Shown here in pieces: positions 8,346 to 17,944 of a stretch of 52,991 nucleotides of DNA (the first letter of the stretch is position 1; every line of letters starts with the position of its first letter). The position numbers were made by a program, and so were the translations under genes. The notes under the pieces are model-generated. The model saw nothing but the letters and a program-made list of their open reading frames with translations. It was not told where the DNA came from and ran no database searches. This DNA comes from Pseudomonas sp. B6002 (lineage in GTDB: Bacteria > Pseudomonadota > Gammaproteobacteria > Pseudomonadales > Pseudomonadaceae). The DNA is taken from the NCBI RefSeq assembly GCF_013385985.1, contig NZ_JACAOY010000008.1, forward strand, positions 1 through 52,991, written 5' to 3'.

Positions 8346-9716
8346 TTAAACGTTCGTAAAAATCCCCGTCACCGGATCCACATTCCCTCCGTACGGCACG
8401 GTCGTCCCAGCAGCCCTGGCGATAGTGGCCCAAATGCGCTGCATATCGACCATGGTATTGCCGATCACCGGGTTGCCTTCCTGATGCCGATCACCCTGTG
8501 CCGTAATATTGAAATAACGCCCTGCGCCGTCCCCACTCTTGAGCAAACCACTGGCGCCGCCCATCAAGACCAGCGGCATGTCCTTGGTATGTTCAGGCGC
8601 ACCATCAGCCATCTCACTGGTGAACACCACCAGCGTGTGCTTGAGCAAACTGTCACCGGGTACATCGGGGTCCGCATGACGCGCCAACTCATCCATAAAC
8701 AGCTTGGCCCGCTGGGTGTACCACTGCCGGGATTTTTTCCATACCTCCAGCCCTGCATAACGGTGCGCGCAATCATGGGGGTTGGTCACGTCGCTGACGT
8801 CCAGGATATTGAGCGACTCCGCCGAGCGCCCCACTTGAATCGTGGCCACACGGGTGATGCCACACGCCAATGCAGTCGCAACCACTTGATGATGACTGCT
8901 TTGTACCTGGTTACGAAACTGCGCAGACTTGAAAGGCACCTCATCCAACGCCAGCGGTGAACACTCACCAATCGGCGGCAGCGTTTCCTCCATGTCTTTC
9001 ATGGTTTGCTCCACAGAATCAAGCTGCGTGTCGAGCTTCTGTTTCTGCGCACCGGCGAGTTTGCTTCGAAGCTCGTTGATGTCAGCCAGCACCGGGTCGA
9101 ACACATGCTTGTTGCGCGTCAGTTGCTCGCGCAGGTCACGACTGACGGAGCCAAAGATCTTTTCGTACATCAATACCGGATCCTGCTCAGGCCTGCGCAT
9201 CGCGCCACCACTTTCCGGCCCTTCCCACGAGACCTGCCAGGCGGTGCCATCAATCCCCGAGTGCGGCCCGGAAAAAAGACTGCGCTGGGACGGGTCCGTA
9301 CCCGGCATGTGCCGTCCCAGCAACACATCAATGGAGGCCATTTTCTTCTCACGGTCGCGCAAGGCCCACGTCCAGCCGTTGTGGCCTTCATTGCCCGGCC
9401 CCAGAATTGTGCCACGCAGATAAAGGGACTGGTTTTTATAAGCCGCCAGTTCCTGGCTGACTTCATTGAGCTGGAAGTCAGAAGTATCCAAGGCACTGGC
9501 GCTGGGATGCCAGAGGCCCCGCCCATCACTGGAGTAAGCAGAGCCGGAGTCCACTGCCAGCCCATCCGGCACCACAAAAAACACGACCTTAAGTTTGGCT
9601 TGCTGGGTTTGCCCCGCCAAGACCATGCGTGCCAAGCCACACTGCGTGAGCGGTGCAAACACGCCCATGGCGGCCAGCCCGGCCAGGAAACGACGACGGC
9701 TCTTCAAGATATCCAT
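8346..9716 (-). CDS. Tat-exported DUF1552 protein
   Basis: The ATG at 9714-9716 is preceded by GAGGG at good spacing; an upstream TTG at 9722 is less likely. The N-terminus carries a twin-arginine signal (SRRRFLAGLAAMG then a hydrophobic stretch), so the 456-residue protein is exported folded, probably with a cofactor or metal. The body matches the DUF1552 pattern (KVVFFVVPDGLAVD near the start of the mature part; internal coiled region LRSKLAGAQKQKLDTQLDS). Such proteins often sit beside DUF1592/DUF1588 cytochromes, as here: the upstream cytochrome stop is 2 bp away. The biochemical function is not known. It may be a periplasmic partner of that cytochrome. Confidence 0.82.
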   Translation of the reverse strand: MDILKSRRRFLAGLAAMGVFAPLTQCGLARMVLAGQTQQAKLKVVFFVVPDGLAVDSGSAYSSDGRGLWHPSASALDTSDFQLNEVSQELAAYKNQSLYLRGTILGPGNEGHNGWTWALRDREKKMASIDVLLGRHMPGTDPSQRSLFSGPHSGIDGTAWQVSWEGPESGGAMRRPEQDPVLMYEKIFGSVSRDLREQLTRNKHVFDPVLADINELRSKLAGAQKQKLDTQLDSVEQTMKDMEETLPPIGECSPLALDEVPFKSAQFRNQVQSSHHQVVATALACGITRVATIQVGRSAESLNILDVSDVTNPHDCAHRYAGLEVWKKSRQWYTQRAKLFMDELARHADPDVPGDSLLKHTLVVFTSEMADGAPEHTKDMPLVLMGGASGLLKSGDGAGRYFNITAQGDRHQEGNPVIGNTMVDMQRIWATIARAAGTTVPYGGNVDPVTGIFTNV

Positions 9717-9718
9717 GA

Positions 9719-12700
9719 TCAATCCCTCTGCGTCTTGAATTGGAACGCGTTGGAAGTGCCCAGCGTTCGCAGCATCGCGGGCAACGAGCCGGTGCCCTTC
9801 AACCCGTCGGTAATCGCCTTGACCGTTGCGGACGTGGACTCGTCGGATTTGTTACCCGAGGCAAAACGGAAGTAGCTGTCTGCCATGCAAAACATCGATG
9901 CCGAGTTGTGTGCGATCAACTTGGAGATGTCCCGCACATCCTCGATAGGCACCGTCCCGTCGACGCCAATGAACGGGCCAGACGACTTGATCGGCAACTG
10001 CACAGGAAACTGCGCGTAGTTGTAGGCTTGCTCCTGCAGGCGATAGCGCCCAGTGGCGTCGTAATGCTCCATCGACGAACCGGTGTCGTTCATATACTGA
10101 TGGCACTGCCAGCAACGCCCCCCCGAAGCCTGCTCACCGTTCACCAAATCCCAGCGCTCACGGGTCGTGATGGCGCGCGGCGGATAAGTGGGTTCCGTCG
10201 GCTCGGCTTCGACGGGCGCCCCAAACTCTCGGCAGAACAGGTTTTCGCGAATCGCAATGCCACGTTTGACCAGCGAGGTGACCTTGTAGTCGGAAGTCGC
10301 CGCCTGGAACAGTCCCAAGTGCAGCAAGCCACCGCGCTTCTCATCCACGGCCACCTTCTGCATCGCATCGCCCGTGACCCCACTGATACCGTAGTGCTCG
10401 GCCAGCGCCCGGTTAAGGAAAGTCACACCAGGGTTGAACAACTCATCCAGCGTGCCCCTGCCGTCAAGCATGACATGGCGGGTCAACAATGCTTGCTCCT
10501 GAGTCATCAGTTGGATCATCGGCGCATCCAACCCCGGTTTTTCCTGCACACCGCGCTGCGTCTTGATGTAGTAACTGATGAACCGATTGAAATGTTCCAG
10601 GCCACGTTCGGTGTGCATCATCCGGTCGATCTCGGCCGCTATTTGCTCCTGGGTCTGCAATTCATTGCGCTCAGCCTTGGCCAACAGTTGCGCATCCGGA
10701 GTAGTGCCCTGGTAGGTGTAGGACAACGCCGTCGCCACCTCGTAAGGGGTCAGTTTGTAGACGCCGCCTTGCCCTGCCACTGCCTGCCCCAGCTCAGAGC
10801 GGTACAGAAAGTGGGGGGACAGCAACAATGCCGTGACCAGCGCCGGCTCCCCGTGCTCATCGAGTACAGCCTGATAACGCGCCAGCTCTGCCTCGGTCAG
10901 ATGGCGACGAAACAGCCTGTAGCCCAGCGCCCCCACCGACTGGCTATTGGTGGCGGATTCAAGCCGTTTGACCTGCTCGGGCGACACCCGCTCGGCGATG
11001 GAGACGGCCATGTCATACAGTTGCCTGATGTCTTCAGCCTGCAGGAATCCCATGCTGGCTTCACCCGGGTACTTGAAGTCTTTTTCAGATTTATCTGCAG
11101 GCAACTTTTCGGTGTTAACCGCCACCGCCAAAACATCCCACACGCTGTTGGCGTATTCATCACGGGTCAACAGCCGCACCTGCCGCAAGCCATACGCATC
11201 GTTCGGGCTCAGGTAGGGCGCCCACACCACGTCAAACAAGTGCTTGCTGATCTCGGTGGCACAGGTGGTATCACAATGCCCGGCGACCGGCATGCTCTGA
11301 ATCTGCCTTACCAGCGCATCCTGGCCCGCAGCGCTCCACGCAACGGCCATGCGCAGGTTCTTGAAGAACTCCACCGCATGGCATTTGGTGCATGCCTCGG
11401 CCAGCACTGTTTCGCCCAGCTTCGGCTCGTGGCGATAGGCAATCGGCGTCAGTTGTTCGTCCTGGCTTTCTTCGTTGATACGCAGGGGCACGCGCTCAGG
11501 CTGTGGCTTCTCTTGCGGATAATAGGGATAGAGGATGTCGTACTCCCCATAGTCGAAAAGCCGGGTGACGCTCTCCCCCCAAGGCACCTCCACCACCTCC
11601 GGTGCTGCACCTGCGGGGTCTTTTTTCTGTACGGTGAAGTGCCACTTGGCAGCCGTCACCGAGACCGGCTTGGGAGGTGCCAACAGCGTAATCTTGATGT
11701 CCAGCTTGATCGGCCGTTCAAGGTATTGCAGGTTCACCGTCGGCGTGCTGTTCTCGGCTGACAAGATGACCTGCGTGGTGCGCACTTGGGGAATCCAGTT
11801 TTTCACATCGTTGAGTCGCACCTGATAGGTGCCGTAGGGCAAGCCTTTTAGAATCAAGGCAGCCTCGCTGTCCGCAGGATTGAACGATGCATGGAACTGC
11901 CGGGTATTGCCGCCCGGCGAGACCAGCGTGCCACTGAGCATTTCATCTTCCAGTTCAGCCGCAGGCGCCAGCATCGGACGCAAGGTCAGCTGCGTGTCCG
12001 GCAGGCCCGCAGGGTCGTAGCTGACGCGGTAGATCACCCCGGCGACATCGTCAGACACCAGCAGGCTTTTGTCCGCCAACTCGAGGAAATCCGCCGGCCG
12101 GCCGACGCAGGAATCGTCCAGGCAATACACATCAAAACGTTGAGGGTCCTGAATAAACCCGTTGATCAGCGGGATCTGATTGACCACCCGCGTGCCGTTC
12201 TGGATCGACACAACCCGCACGTCCATGCCCGGCCGCTCTGCCGTACCCGCACCGTGCACCGCCACCAGCATATTCTGGGTGCCCGCGCGCGCCGGGAAGC
12301 CATCCCAGAACTTAAGCCCCAGGGGCGCCGTGTTGGTGCCCAGCTCAAAGGCGGCTGGCACATAGTCTTTCGGGTCGATCTGCTGCAAGGATTTGTCGGA
12401 AACAATCGCACCCTGCACCAGGGGCGGCTGAATGACGCCCGGGTTGCGAAACTCTTCCTCGGTAAACCCCTGCGTCCCTTTGCCAAACAGATAAGGCACG
12501 CCAAAGTGCTGGTTGGCGCCGCTGATGCGATTGAGCTCATCGGGGTTGGGGTACCCCTGGCGATTGTTATCGGTAAACCAGATCTCACCGGTCTTGGGGT
12601 TCCAGTCAAACCCCACGGAATTGCGCACGCCCTTAGCCAGTATCTCGGCCTTGCCGGTCACCGTGTCATACCGCAACAAGGTGCCATAGCGCGGGTCGGC

Positions 12701-13864
12701 GGGAATCATGCACAGGTTGCAGGGTATGCCGACCGCGGTGTACAGGCCTTTGTCGGTAGGGTCCAGCGGATTGAAATGCAGAGGGTGCTTCATATGCCAG
12801 AAGCGTGTGCTCGAACCCGAACTGACAGGAGGCAACGGGAACACCGAGTCATCGGCTGGGAACTTGAACACCAACTCGGGTGAAGGGTCCTTGTAGTGCG
12901 CATCGGCGTCGCGTAAGCGATAAAGGCCGCCGGTAGTCGAGTAGTACAAGTCTGCGTCGCGATACACCACGCCATGGGGCTCTTCCAGGCCACTGGCAAC
13001 CACATGGATACCCGTCGGTTTGCCCGCGCTGTCGAGCGGCAAGGCGTAGATCATATCGGCGATTTTTCCGTCATAGACGTAAGAAGGAATCGCACTGGAG
13101 CCGACGTACAGCACGTTCTTGCCCATCGCCATTTGCCGCGGCTGAATCAGGCCCTGGGCAAACAATTCGATTTTGATACCTGGCAGACCACTGAGTTTGT
13201 CCGCGCGTACCGGTGGTCGATACTTGAGGGTGACGGCTTGTTCCTCGCCCTCTTCGCGCAGAAACGAAACAATGCGTGGCGTGTTCAACGGCACGAACCC
13301 ATCCGCCACGTTCATCACCAATTGGTAATCGCAGGCCTTCAAGTTGTCGAGATGGATCGTCTCGCCGGATTTGGCGCTGATGGGGATCTCTTCGGCCTTG
13401 CAGCGCAAGACGCCGGTGACGATTTGATCAGCACGCGCCACGCCAGGTACAGGGTTGCCGATCGGCCCACGGCCGCTCAATGTGGCGAAACTCAAGGTGA
13501 GCCGGTTGCCCTGGAAACCTCCGCATTCGCCCAGGTCTTTCCAGGCGTCCGGCCAGATGACCGCCCCATTGCCAGCGGGCAGGCCCGGGTTGTAGCCAGG
13601 TTGCTTGCACCATTGCCAACTGCCGACACCAAGCGGTGCCTCCTCATCCTTCCAGCACTCGAACTGCCGGCCGACATTCTGCACCTGGTCACCCTGCGCA
13701 TAAGCCTTGCCCGCCTCATAAGGCGGCGCCGTACACGCCTGAGAAGGCAAGTCAGGCGATGGCGTCCGAGTGGGCGTGTAAAAGAAATAAAGCAGAATGG
13801 CCAATACCGCAAAGCCGATGAGCCCGATCGACAAGACGCGGGGAAAACGCGGAAATAGCTTCAT
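9719..13864 (-). CDS. Giant membrane-anchored multidomain cytochrome (beta-propeller plus DUF1587/1592/1588/1585)
   Basis: The 1381-residue protein has one N-terminal membrane anchor (about 10-29) and a mostly periplasmic body. Residues 46-90 look like a small carbohydrate-binding module (AYAQGDQVQNVGRQFECW, then SWQWCKQ). About 225-625 resembles a sorbosone/glucose-dehydrogenase beta-propeller (VGFDWNPKTGEIWFTDNNRQ). A CxxCH haem site is C825-H829. From about 895 the order is DUF1587-like (RLLTRDEYANSVWDVL), DUF1592 (FRRHLTEAELARY and onward), DUF1588 (about 1176-1275, second CxxCH C1251-H1255) and DUF1585 (about 1295-1375). These domains were named from Planctomycetes. I infer oxidation of a sugar-like substrate with electrons passed through the haems. 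No function is established. Confidence 0.8.
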   Translation of the reverse strand: MKLFPRFPRVLSIGLIGFAVLAILLYFFYTPTRTPSPDLPSQACTAPPYEAGKAYAQGDQVQNVGRQFECWKDEEAPLGVGSWQWCKQPGYNPGLPAGNGAVIWPDAWKDLGECGGFQGNRLTLSFATLSGRGPIGNPVPGVARADQIVTGVLRCKAEEIPISAKSGETIHLDNLKACDYQLVMNVADGFVPLNTPRIVSFLREEGEEQAVTLKYRPPVRADKLSGLPGIKIELFAQGLIQPRQMAMGKNVLYVGSSAIPSYVYDGKIADMIYALPLDSAGKPTGIHVVASGLEEPHGVVYRDADLYYSTTGGLYRLRDADAHYKDPSPELVFKFPADDSVFPLPPVSSGSSTRFWHMKHPLHFNPLDPTDKGLYTAVGIPCNLCMIPADPRYGTLLRYDTVTGKAEILAKGVRNSVGFDWNPKTGEIWFTDNNRQGYPNPDELNRISGANQHFGVPYLFGKGTQGFTEEEFRNPGVIQPPLVQGAIVSDKSLQQIDPKDYVPAAFELGTNTAPLGLKFWDGFPARAGTQNMLVAVHGAGTAERPGMDVRVVSIQNGTRVVNQIPLINGFIQDPQRFDVYCLDDSCVGRPADFLELADKSLLVSDDVAGVIYRVSYDPAGLPDTQLTLRPMLAPAAELEDEMLSGTLVSPGGNTRQFHASFNPADSEAALILKGLPYGTYQVRLNDVKNWIPQVRTTQVILSAENSTPTVNLQYLERPIKLDIKITLLAPPKPVSVTAAKWHFTVQKKDPAGAAPEVVEVPWGESVTRLFDYGEYDILYPYYPQEKPQPERVPLRINEESQDEQLTPIAYRHEPKLGETVLAEACTKCHAVEFFKNLRMAVAWSAAGQDALVRQIQSMPVAGHCDTTCATEISKHLFDVVWAPYLSPNDAYGLRQVRLLTRDEYANSVWDVLAVAVNTEKLPADKSEKDFKYPGEASMGFLQAEDIRQLYDMAVSIAERVSPEQVKRLESATNSQSVGALGYRLFRRHLTEAELARYQAVLDEHGEPALVTALLLSPHFLYRSELGQAVAGQGGVYKLTPYEVATALSYTYQGTTPDAQLLAKAERNELQTQEQIAAEIDRMMHTERGLEHFNRFISYYIKTQRGVQEKPGLDAPMIQLMTQEQALLTRHVMLDGRGTLDELFNPGVTFLNRALAEHYGISGVTGDAMQKVAVDEKRGGLLHLGLFQAATSDYKVTSLVKRGIAIRENLFCREFGAPVEAEPTEPTYPPRAITTRERWDLVNGEQASGGRCWQCHQYMNDTGSSMEHYDATGRYRLQEQAYNYAQFPVQLPIKSSGPFIGVDGTVPIEDVRDISKLIAHNSASMFCMADSYFRFASGNKSDESTSATVKAITDGLKGTGSLPAMLRTLGTSNAFQFKTQRD

Positions 13865-14177
13865 GACTTGCGATCCATTGGCAAGCCAAGTGGTTCTTCC
13901 ATCCAGGAAGGACTACACATTCACCGTCCTGCTGCGAAACACCCGGCAGGAACCCCATCCAAAACTCACGGGCTCCAGAGTTCCAATTCTGAATGTCTTG
14001 CAAGGCTATTCCATTGCGTGACCACGACATGGCGTAAAGCCATAGAGACAGGAACCAACAGACACTCAACCCAATCATCCACCCAACCGTTCAGGTGCGA
14101 TGACTTGCTACAGCTAAGTTCTAGTTGGGGGGCAACTCGCCGTCAAACCCTGGCCGTTACCTGCCGTCGGATAGGCA
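13865..14177. other. Gene-free interval between the cytochrome and lipoprotein genes
   Basis: This 313-bp stretch must hold the promoter of the minus-strand cytochrome/DUF1552 unit and the 3' end of the lipoprotein transcript. I see no convincing promoter, hairpin or conserved small reading frame. Short open frames in it have no ribosome site or recognisable protein. Confidence 0.4.
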
Positions 14178-14447
14178 TCAGCTCGCACGACCGCCGTGGT
14201 GAGCCGATTGCTGTGCATTCATCTCGGCCTGCTGATCAAAACCAAACGCTTTCTGCGGCTGGCCGGTCAGCGCAGCGCGCTGCTGTTGGTACTCATCAAA
14301 CGACAGGCCGCGCCGGCTCAACGCTTCCAACGCCAATTGCTTGCTTTCTTCGGCGGTGTAGGGGCGCAACTCAGGGGAAGGATGAGTCGCACACCCGGCG
14401 AGGACAGCGCTGACAACTAACAAGCAAATGGCGAGAAAACGGTTCAT
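14178..14447 (-). CDS. Small lipoprotein of unknown function
   Basis: The 89-residue product opens with a lipoprotein signal (MNRFLAICLLVVSAVLAGC, lipobox LAGC, Cys 19). The rest is short, charged and Gln/Ala rich (YTAEESKQLALEALSRRGLSFDEY, ending AHHGGRAS), probably helical. It lies on the same strand as, and 313 bp upstream of, the giant cytochrome gene, and may belong to its functional unit or be independent. No domain is recognised. Confidence 0.65.
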   Translation of the reverse strand: MNRFLAICLLVVSAVLAGCATHPSPELRPYTAEESKQLALEALSRRGLSFDEYQQQRAALTGQPQKAFGFDQQAEMNAQQSAHHGGRAS

Positions 14448-14662
14448 GGCGAAGGCCCTGCGAAAGAGGTTTTAAGTCAATGAACACAGGCTACTCCCGG
14501 CCCTTGGCAACGAAAAATCAACCGACGTGATAGTCGCTATCAACCGTTCAGGCACCTTCGATAGCGCGCTCTTTATATTTCTTTACGATCTATAAATATG
14601 GAAATACGTTCATTTACGGCATAACCGTAACCCTCTATAACTGCCTCACACCCGATCAACAC

Positions 14663-14693
14663 TGTTCGCCACGCAACTGTTGCCCTGGCAACA
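14663..14693 (+). promoter_or_regulatory. Tandem upstream activator sites, probable SfnR enhancer of msuEDC
   Basis: Two similar 16-mers lie 15 bp apart: TGTTCGCCACGCAACT (14663-14678) and TGTTGCCCTGGCAACA (14678-14693). The second sits in a perfect 20-bp inverted repeat with 9-bp arms (14676-14695). They are about 85 bp upstream of the sigma-54 promoter at 14779, normal for an enhancer-binding protein. A near-identical site precedes the sfnB-like gene. SfnR, encoded in this operon, is the natural candidate to bind here. The rest of 14448-14846 is AT-rich with no gene seen. Confidence 0.6.
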
Positions 14694-14778
14694 GTCATTC
14701 AACAAAACACCAGGCAGACAACAGCTTCATTTCTCAGCAGTGAGCCTGCAGCCCACGCCAATCAAGGCTTTGCACCTT

Positions 14779-14794
14779 TGGTACAGCTCTTGCT
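14779..14794 (+). promoter_or_regulatory. Sigma-54 promoter of msuE
   Basis: TGGTAC-N5-TTGCT matches the -24/-12 consensus (TGGCAC-N5-TTGCW) with exact GG-N10-GC spacing. Transcription would begin near 14806, about 40 bases before the msuE ATG. SfnR, encoded downstream, has the GAFTGA sigma-54-contact motif. Confidence 0.75.
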
Positions 14795-14846
14795 CAACAC
14801 GTTTGACCTCACCTGCTATGAACCACTGTTGAAAAAGGAACTGTTC

Positions 14847-15410
14847 ATGACCCGTCCCCTGAATGTCGTTGCCCTCTCCGGCGGAACCTGGCGTCCGTCC
14901 CGTACCCTCGTCCTGACCCACGCCGTGCTGGCTGAACTGGCCACCCTGCTGCCGATCCAGGCCACCGTGATCGAACTGGGCGATATCGCCCGGCCGCTGG
15001 GCGGCGCGTTGTCACGCGATGAACTGCCCGCCGAAGTCGAAGCGCAACTGTTGGCCATCGAACAGGCCGACTTGTTGATCGTTGCCGCACCGGTCTATCG
15101 CGGCTCCTACCCGGGCCTGCTCAAGCACTTGTTCGACCTGATTGGCCTGAACGCGCTGATCAACACCCCCGTGCTGCTCGCCGCCACCGGTGGCAGCGAG
15201 CGTCACGCGCTGGTGCTCGATCACCAGTTGCGCCCGCTGTTCAGCTTCTTCCAGGCCTTGACCTTGCCGATTGGCGTGTACGCCACCGAGGCCGACTTCA
15301 CCGACTACCAAATCACCAGCGAGTTGTTAAAGGCCCGTATCCAACTGGCGGCCGAACGCGCGGCGCCGTTGTTTGCAGCGCACGCCCCTTCTTTGCTGAA
15401 AATCGCCTAA
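14847..15410 (+). CDS. msuE: NADPH-dependent FMN reductase of the methanesulfonate pathway
   Basis: The ATG at 14847 follows AAAAAGGAA; a start at 14778 would overlap the sigma-54 promoter. The 187-residue flavodoxin-like protein has the FMN-phosphate loop ALSGGTWRPSRT and the YRGSYPGLLKHLFDL helix typical of SsuE/MsuE reductases. These supply free reduced FMN to two-component monooxygenases. The next two genes encode such monooxygenases (MsuD and MsuC), separated from this one by 9 bp and then by a REPIN, so the role in releasing sulfite from alkanesulfonates is well supported by context. It would be induced during sulfate limitation through sigma-54. Confidence 0.88.
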   Translation: MTRPLNVVALSGGTWRPSRTLVLTHAVLAELATLLPIQATVIELGDIARPLGGALSRDELPAEVEAQLLAIEQADLLIVAAPVYRGSYPGLLKHLFDLIGLNALINTPVLLAATGGSERHALVLDHQLRPLFSFFQALTLPIGVYATEADFTDYQITSELLKARIQLAAERAAPLFAAHAPSLLKIA

Positions 15411-15419
15411 GGATTTGTC

Positions 15420-16565
15420 ATGGATGTTTTCTGGTTTCTGCCGACTCACGGCGACGGGCATTACCTGGGCACCACCCAAGGCGCACGGCCGGTCACCCTC
15501 AATTACCTCAAGCAAGTCGCCCAGGCGGCTGACAGCCTGGGTTACCACGGCGTGTTGATTCCTACCGGGCGCTCGTGCGAAGACTCCTGGGTCATCGCCT
15601 CGGCGCTGGTGCCGCTGACCGAACGCCTGCGTTACCTGGTGGCGATCCGCCCGGGCATCATCTCGCCCACGGTGTCCGCACGCATGGCAGCCACCCTGGA
15701 CCGTCTGTCCAATGGCCGCCTGCTGATTAACGTGGTGACCGGTGGCGACCCTGACGAAAATCGCGGTGACGGCAGCTTCCTCGACCACAGCGAACGCTAT
15801 GAGGTCACCGACGAATTCCTGCGCATCTGGCGCCGCGTATTGCAGGGTGAATCAGTCGATTTCGAAGGCAAACACCTGCGCGTACAGAATGCCAAGGCGC
15901 TTTACCCTCCGGTGCAGAAGCCGTATCCGCCGCTGTACTTCGGCGGTTCTTCCGACGCCGCCCACGACCTCGCCGCCGAGCAGGTGGACGTGTACCTCAC
16001 CTGGGGCGAGCCGCCTGCTGCCGTCGCACAAAAACTCGCGGATGTGCGTGAGCGCGCCGCACGCCACGGGCGCACCGTGAAGTTCGGCATTCGCCTGCAC
16101 GTGATCGTGCGCGAGACCGAAGAAGAGGCGTGGAAAGCCGCCGACAAACTGATCGAACACATCAGCGACGACACCATCGCCGCCGCGCAAAAATCGTTCT
16201 CGCGCTTTGACTCCGAAGGCCAGCGCCGCATGGCCGCGCTGCACGACGGGCGCCGCGACAACCTGCAAATCGCGCCCAACCTGTGGGCCGGCGTCGGCCT
16301 GGTGCGTGGCGGTGCCGGCACGGCGCTGGTGGGCAACCCGCAGCAAGTGGCCGAGCGCATCAAGGAATACGCGGACCTGGGGATCGAGAGCTTTATTTTC
16401 TCCGGCTACCCGCACCTGGAAGAAGCCTATCGCTTTGCCGAACTGGTGTTCCCATTGCTGCCCGAGCCGTACGCCAGCCTGGCCGGGCGCGGCGTGACAA
16501 ACCTAACGGGCCCGTTTGGCGAAATGATTGCCAACGATGTGCTGCCCACAAAAGACAAGGCCTGA
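15420..16565 (+). CDS. msuD: FMNH2-dependent alkanesulfonate monooxygenase (SsuD/MsuD)
   Basis: This 381-residue luciferase-like TIM-barrel protein begins [18 protein letters not shown], the hallmark of SsuD/MsuD. Other family segments are [43 protein letters not shown] (given here only as landmarks at about residues 77-100) and [14 protein letters not shown]. It uses reduced FMN from MsuE and oxygen to cleave the C-S bond of sulfonates, giving aldehyde and sulfite. AAGGA lies eight bases before the ATG. Next to msuE, msuC and sfnR it is best called MsuD, which acts on methanesulfonate or small sulfonates, though SsuD cannot be ruled out from sequence alone. Confidence 0.87.
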   Translation: MDVFWFLPTHGDGHYLGTTQGARPVTLNYLKQVAQAADSLGYHGVLIPTGRSCEDSWVIASALVPLTERLRYLVAIRPGIISPTVSARMAATLDRLSNGRLLINVVTGGDPDENRGDGSFLDHSERYEVTDEFLRIWRRVLQGESVDFEGKHLRVQNAKALYPPVQKPYPPLYFGGSSDAAHDLAAEQVDVYLTWGEPPAAVAQKLADVRERAARHGRTVKFGIRLHVIVRETEEEAWKAADKLIEHISDDTIAAAQKSFSRFDSEGQRRMAALHDGRRDNLQIAPNLWAGVGLVRGGAGTALVGNPQQVAERIKEYADLGIESFIFSGYPHLEEAYRFAELVFPLLPEPYASLAGRGVTNLTGPFGEMIANDVLPTKDKA

Positions 16566-16601
16566 GAGCGCTGAGATCTGCTTGATGGGGACACTGCTTT
16601 T

Positions 16602-16690
16602 CTGTGGGAGCCGGGCTTGCCCGCGATGCAGGCGACTCGGTGTTTCAGTGATACCGAGGTGATGCCATCGCAGGCAAGCCAGCTCCCACA
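16602..16690. repeat. REPIN inside the msu operon
   Basis: The left arm GTGGGAGCCGGGCTTGCC faces a right arm ending GCAGGCAAGCCAGCTCCCAC, about 89 bp in all. The arms differ slightly, so it is a hetero-pair. It lies between msuD and msuC and could form a large hairpin in the operon mRNA. Confidence 0.85.
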
Positions 16691-16751
16691 TTAATCGTCA
16701 TCACCCATCAGATAGTGCCCGAATTTCGATCGTCTTATTGAGGAACACCGC

Positions 16752-17939
16752 GTGACAGCCAAACCCCACAGCGTCCTGCCATCGCCTGCGCAGACCGCCA
16801 AATTGCTCGCCGCCGAATTCGCCCTCACCGCCGTCGAGCGCGATGAGCGCGGCGGCACGCCCAAAGCCGAGCGCGATGCCCTGCGTCAAAGCGGTCTGCT
16901 GGCCCTGAGCATCCCCACCCAATACGGCGGCCTCGGCGCGCGCTGGAGTGAAACCCTGGGCATCGTGCGTGAGTTCGCCAAGGTCGACAGTTCCATCGCC
17001 CATGTCTTCGGTTTTCATCACTTGATGCTCGCCACCGTGCGCCTGTTTGCACGCCCGGACCAATGGCAACCCTGGTTCGAACAGACCGCTCGCAAGAACT
17101 GGTTCTGGGGCAACGCTCTCAACCCGCTGGACACGCGCACGGTGGTCAAGGACTTCGGCGGCTGGCGCGAGTTTTCCGGCAAGAAGAGCTTCTGCTCCGG
17201 CGCCAGCGACTCGGAAATGCTGATCGCCTCCGCCGTCGATGAAAGTGCCGGCGGCAAACTGTTGATCGCCGCCATCCCCAGCGGGCGCAGCGGCATCACC
17301 TTGCATAATGACTGGAACAACATCGGCCAGCGCCAGACCGACAGCGGCAGCGCCAGCTTCGAGCGGGTGCGTGTCGAAGAGTCGGAACTGCTGCTCGATC
17401 CGGGCCCGCTGAGCACGCCCTTTGCCTGCCTGCGCCCGTTGATTGCACAGCTGACGTTCACCCATATGTTCCTCGGCATTGCCGAAGGCGCCTTTGAGGA
17501 AGCACGGAACTACACCCTCACCGAAACCCGCTCGTGGCACAAATCCTCGGCCGATGACGTGCGCCACGACCCCTATGTGTTGCATCACTACGGTGAGTTC
17601 TGGGTCGCCCTCGAAGGGATACGCCTGCTGGTCGAACGCGCCGCCGAGTTGCTCGATCAAGCCTGGGCCAAAGGCCCGAACCTCAGCGAAACCGAGCGCG
17701 GTCAACTGGCCATCGCCATCGCCACCGCCAAGGTCGCCGCCACTCGCCAGGGCCTGGACCTGTGCAGCCGGCTGTTTGAAGTCACCGGCGCACGCTCCAC
17801 CCACGCCTCACTGCGCCTGGACCGCCACTGGCGCAACCTGCGCACCCAGACCTTGCACGACCCGGTGGACTACAAACTCCACGAGCTGGGGGACTGGGCC
17901 TTGAACCAATCCCTGCCAATTCCCACGTTCTACTCCTGA
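16752..17939 (+). CDS. msuC: Acyl-CoA-dehydrogenase-fold FMNH2 monooxygenase, probable MsuC
   Basis: The start is GTG at 16752, with TTGAGGA eight bases upstream. The 395-residue protein has the acyl-CoA dehydrogenase fold: helical N-terminal domain (SIPTQYGGLGARWSET), beta domain (NDWNNIGQRQTDSGSASF) and C-terminal helical bundle ending in DYKLHELGDWALN. This subgroup comprises FMNH2-dependent monooxygenases such as MsuC, DszC and SfnB. In msuEDC operons MsuC oxidises methanesulfinate to methanesulfonate for MsuD. It follows msuD after a REPIN and precedes sfnR by 5 bp. The MsuC name rests on operon position; the SfnB label is an alternative. Confidence 0.75.
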   Translation: MTAKPHSVLPSPAQTAKLLAAEFALTAVERDERGGTPKAERDALRQSGLLALSIPTQYGGLGARWSETLGIVREFAKVDSSIAHVFGFHHLMLATVRLFARPDQWQPWFEQTARKNWFWGNALNPLDTRTVVKDFGGWREFSGKKSFCSGASDSEMLIASAVDESAGGKLLIAAIPSGRSGITLHNDWNNIGQRQTDSGSASFERVRVEESELLLDPGPLSTPFACLRPLIAQLTFTHMFLGIAEGAFEEARNYTLTETRSWHKSSADDVRHDPYVLHHYGEFWVALEGIRLLVERAAELLDQAWAKGPNLSETERGQLAIAIATAKVAATRQGLDLCSRLFEVTGARSTHASLRLDRHWRNLRTQTLHDPVDYKLHELGDWALNQSLPIPTFYS

Positions 17940-17944
17940 GAGAG

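Noticed and set aside
9740-11761. Long plus-strand open frame opposite the giant cytochrome
   Set aside because: The composition is Arg/His/Gln rich and there is no start signal; the minus strand has haem motifs and known domain order.
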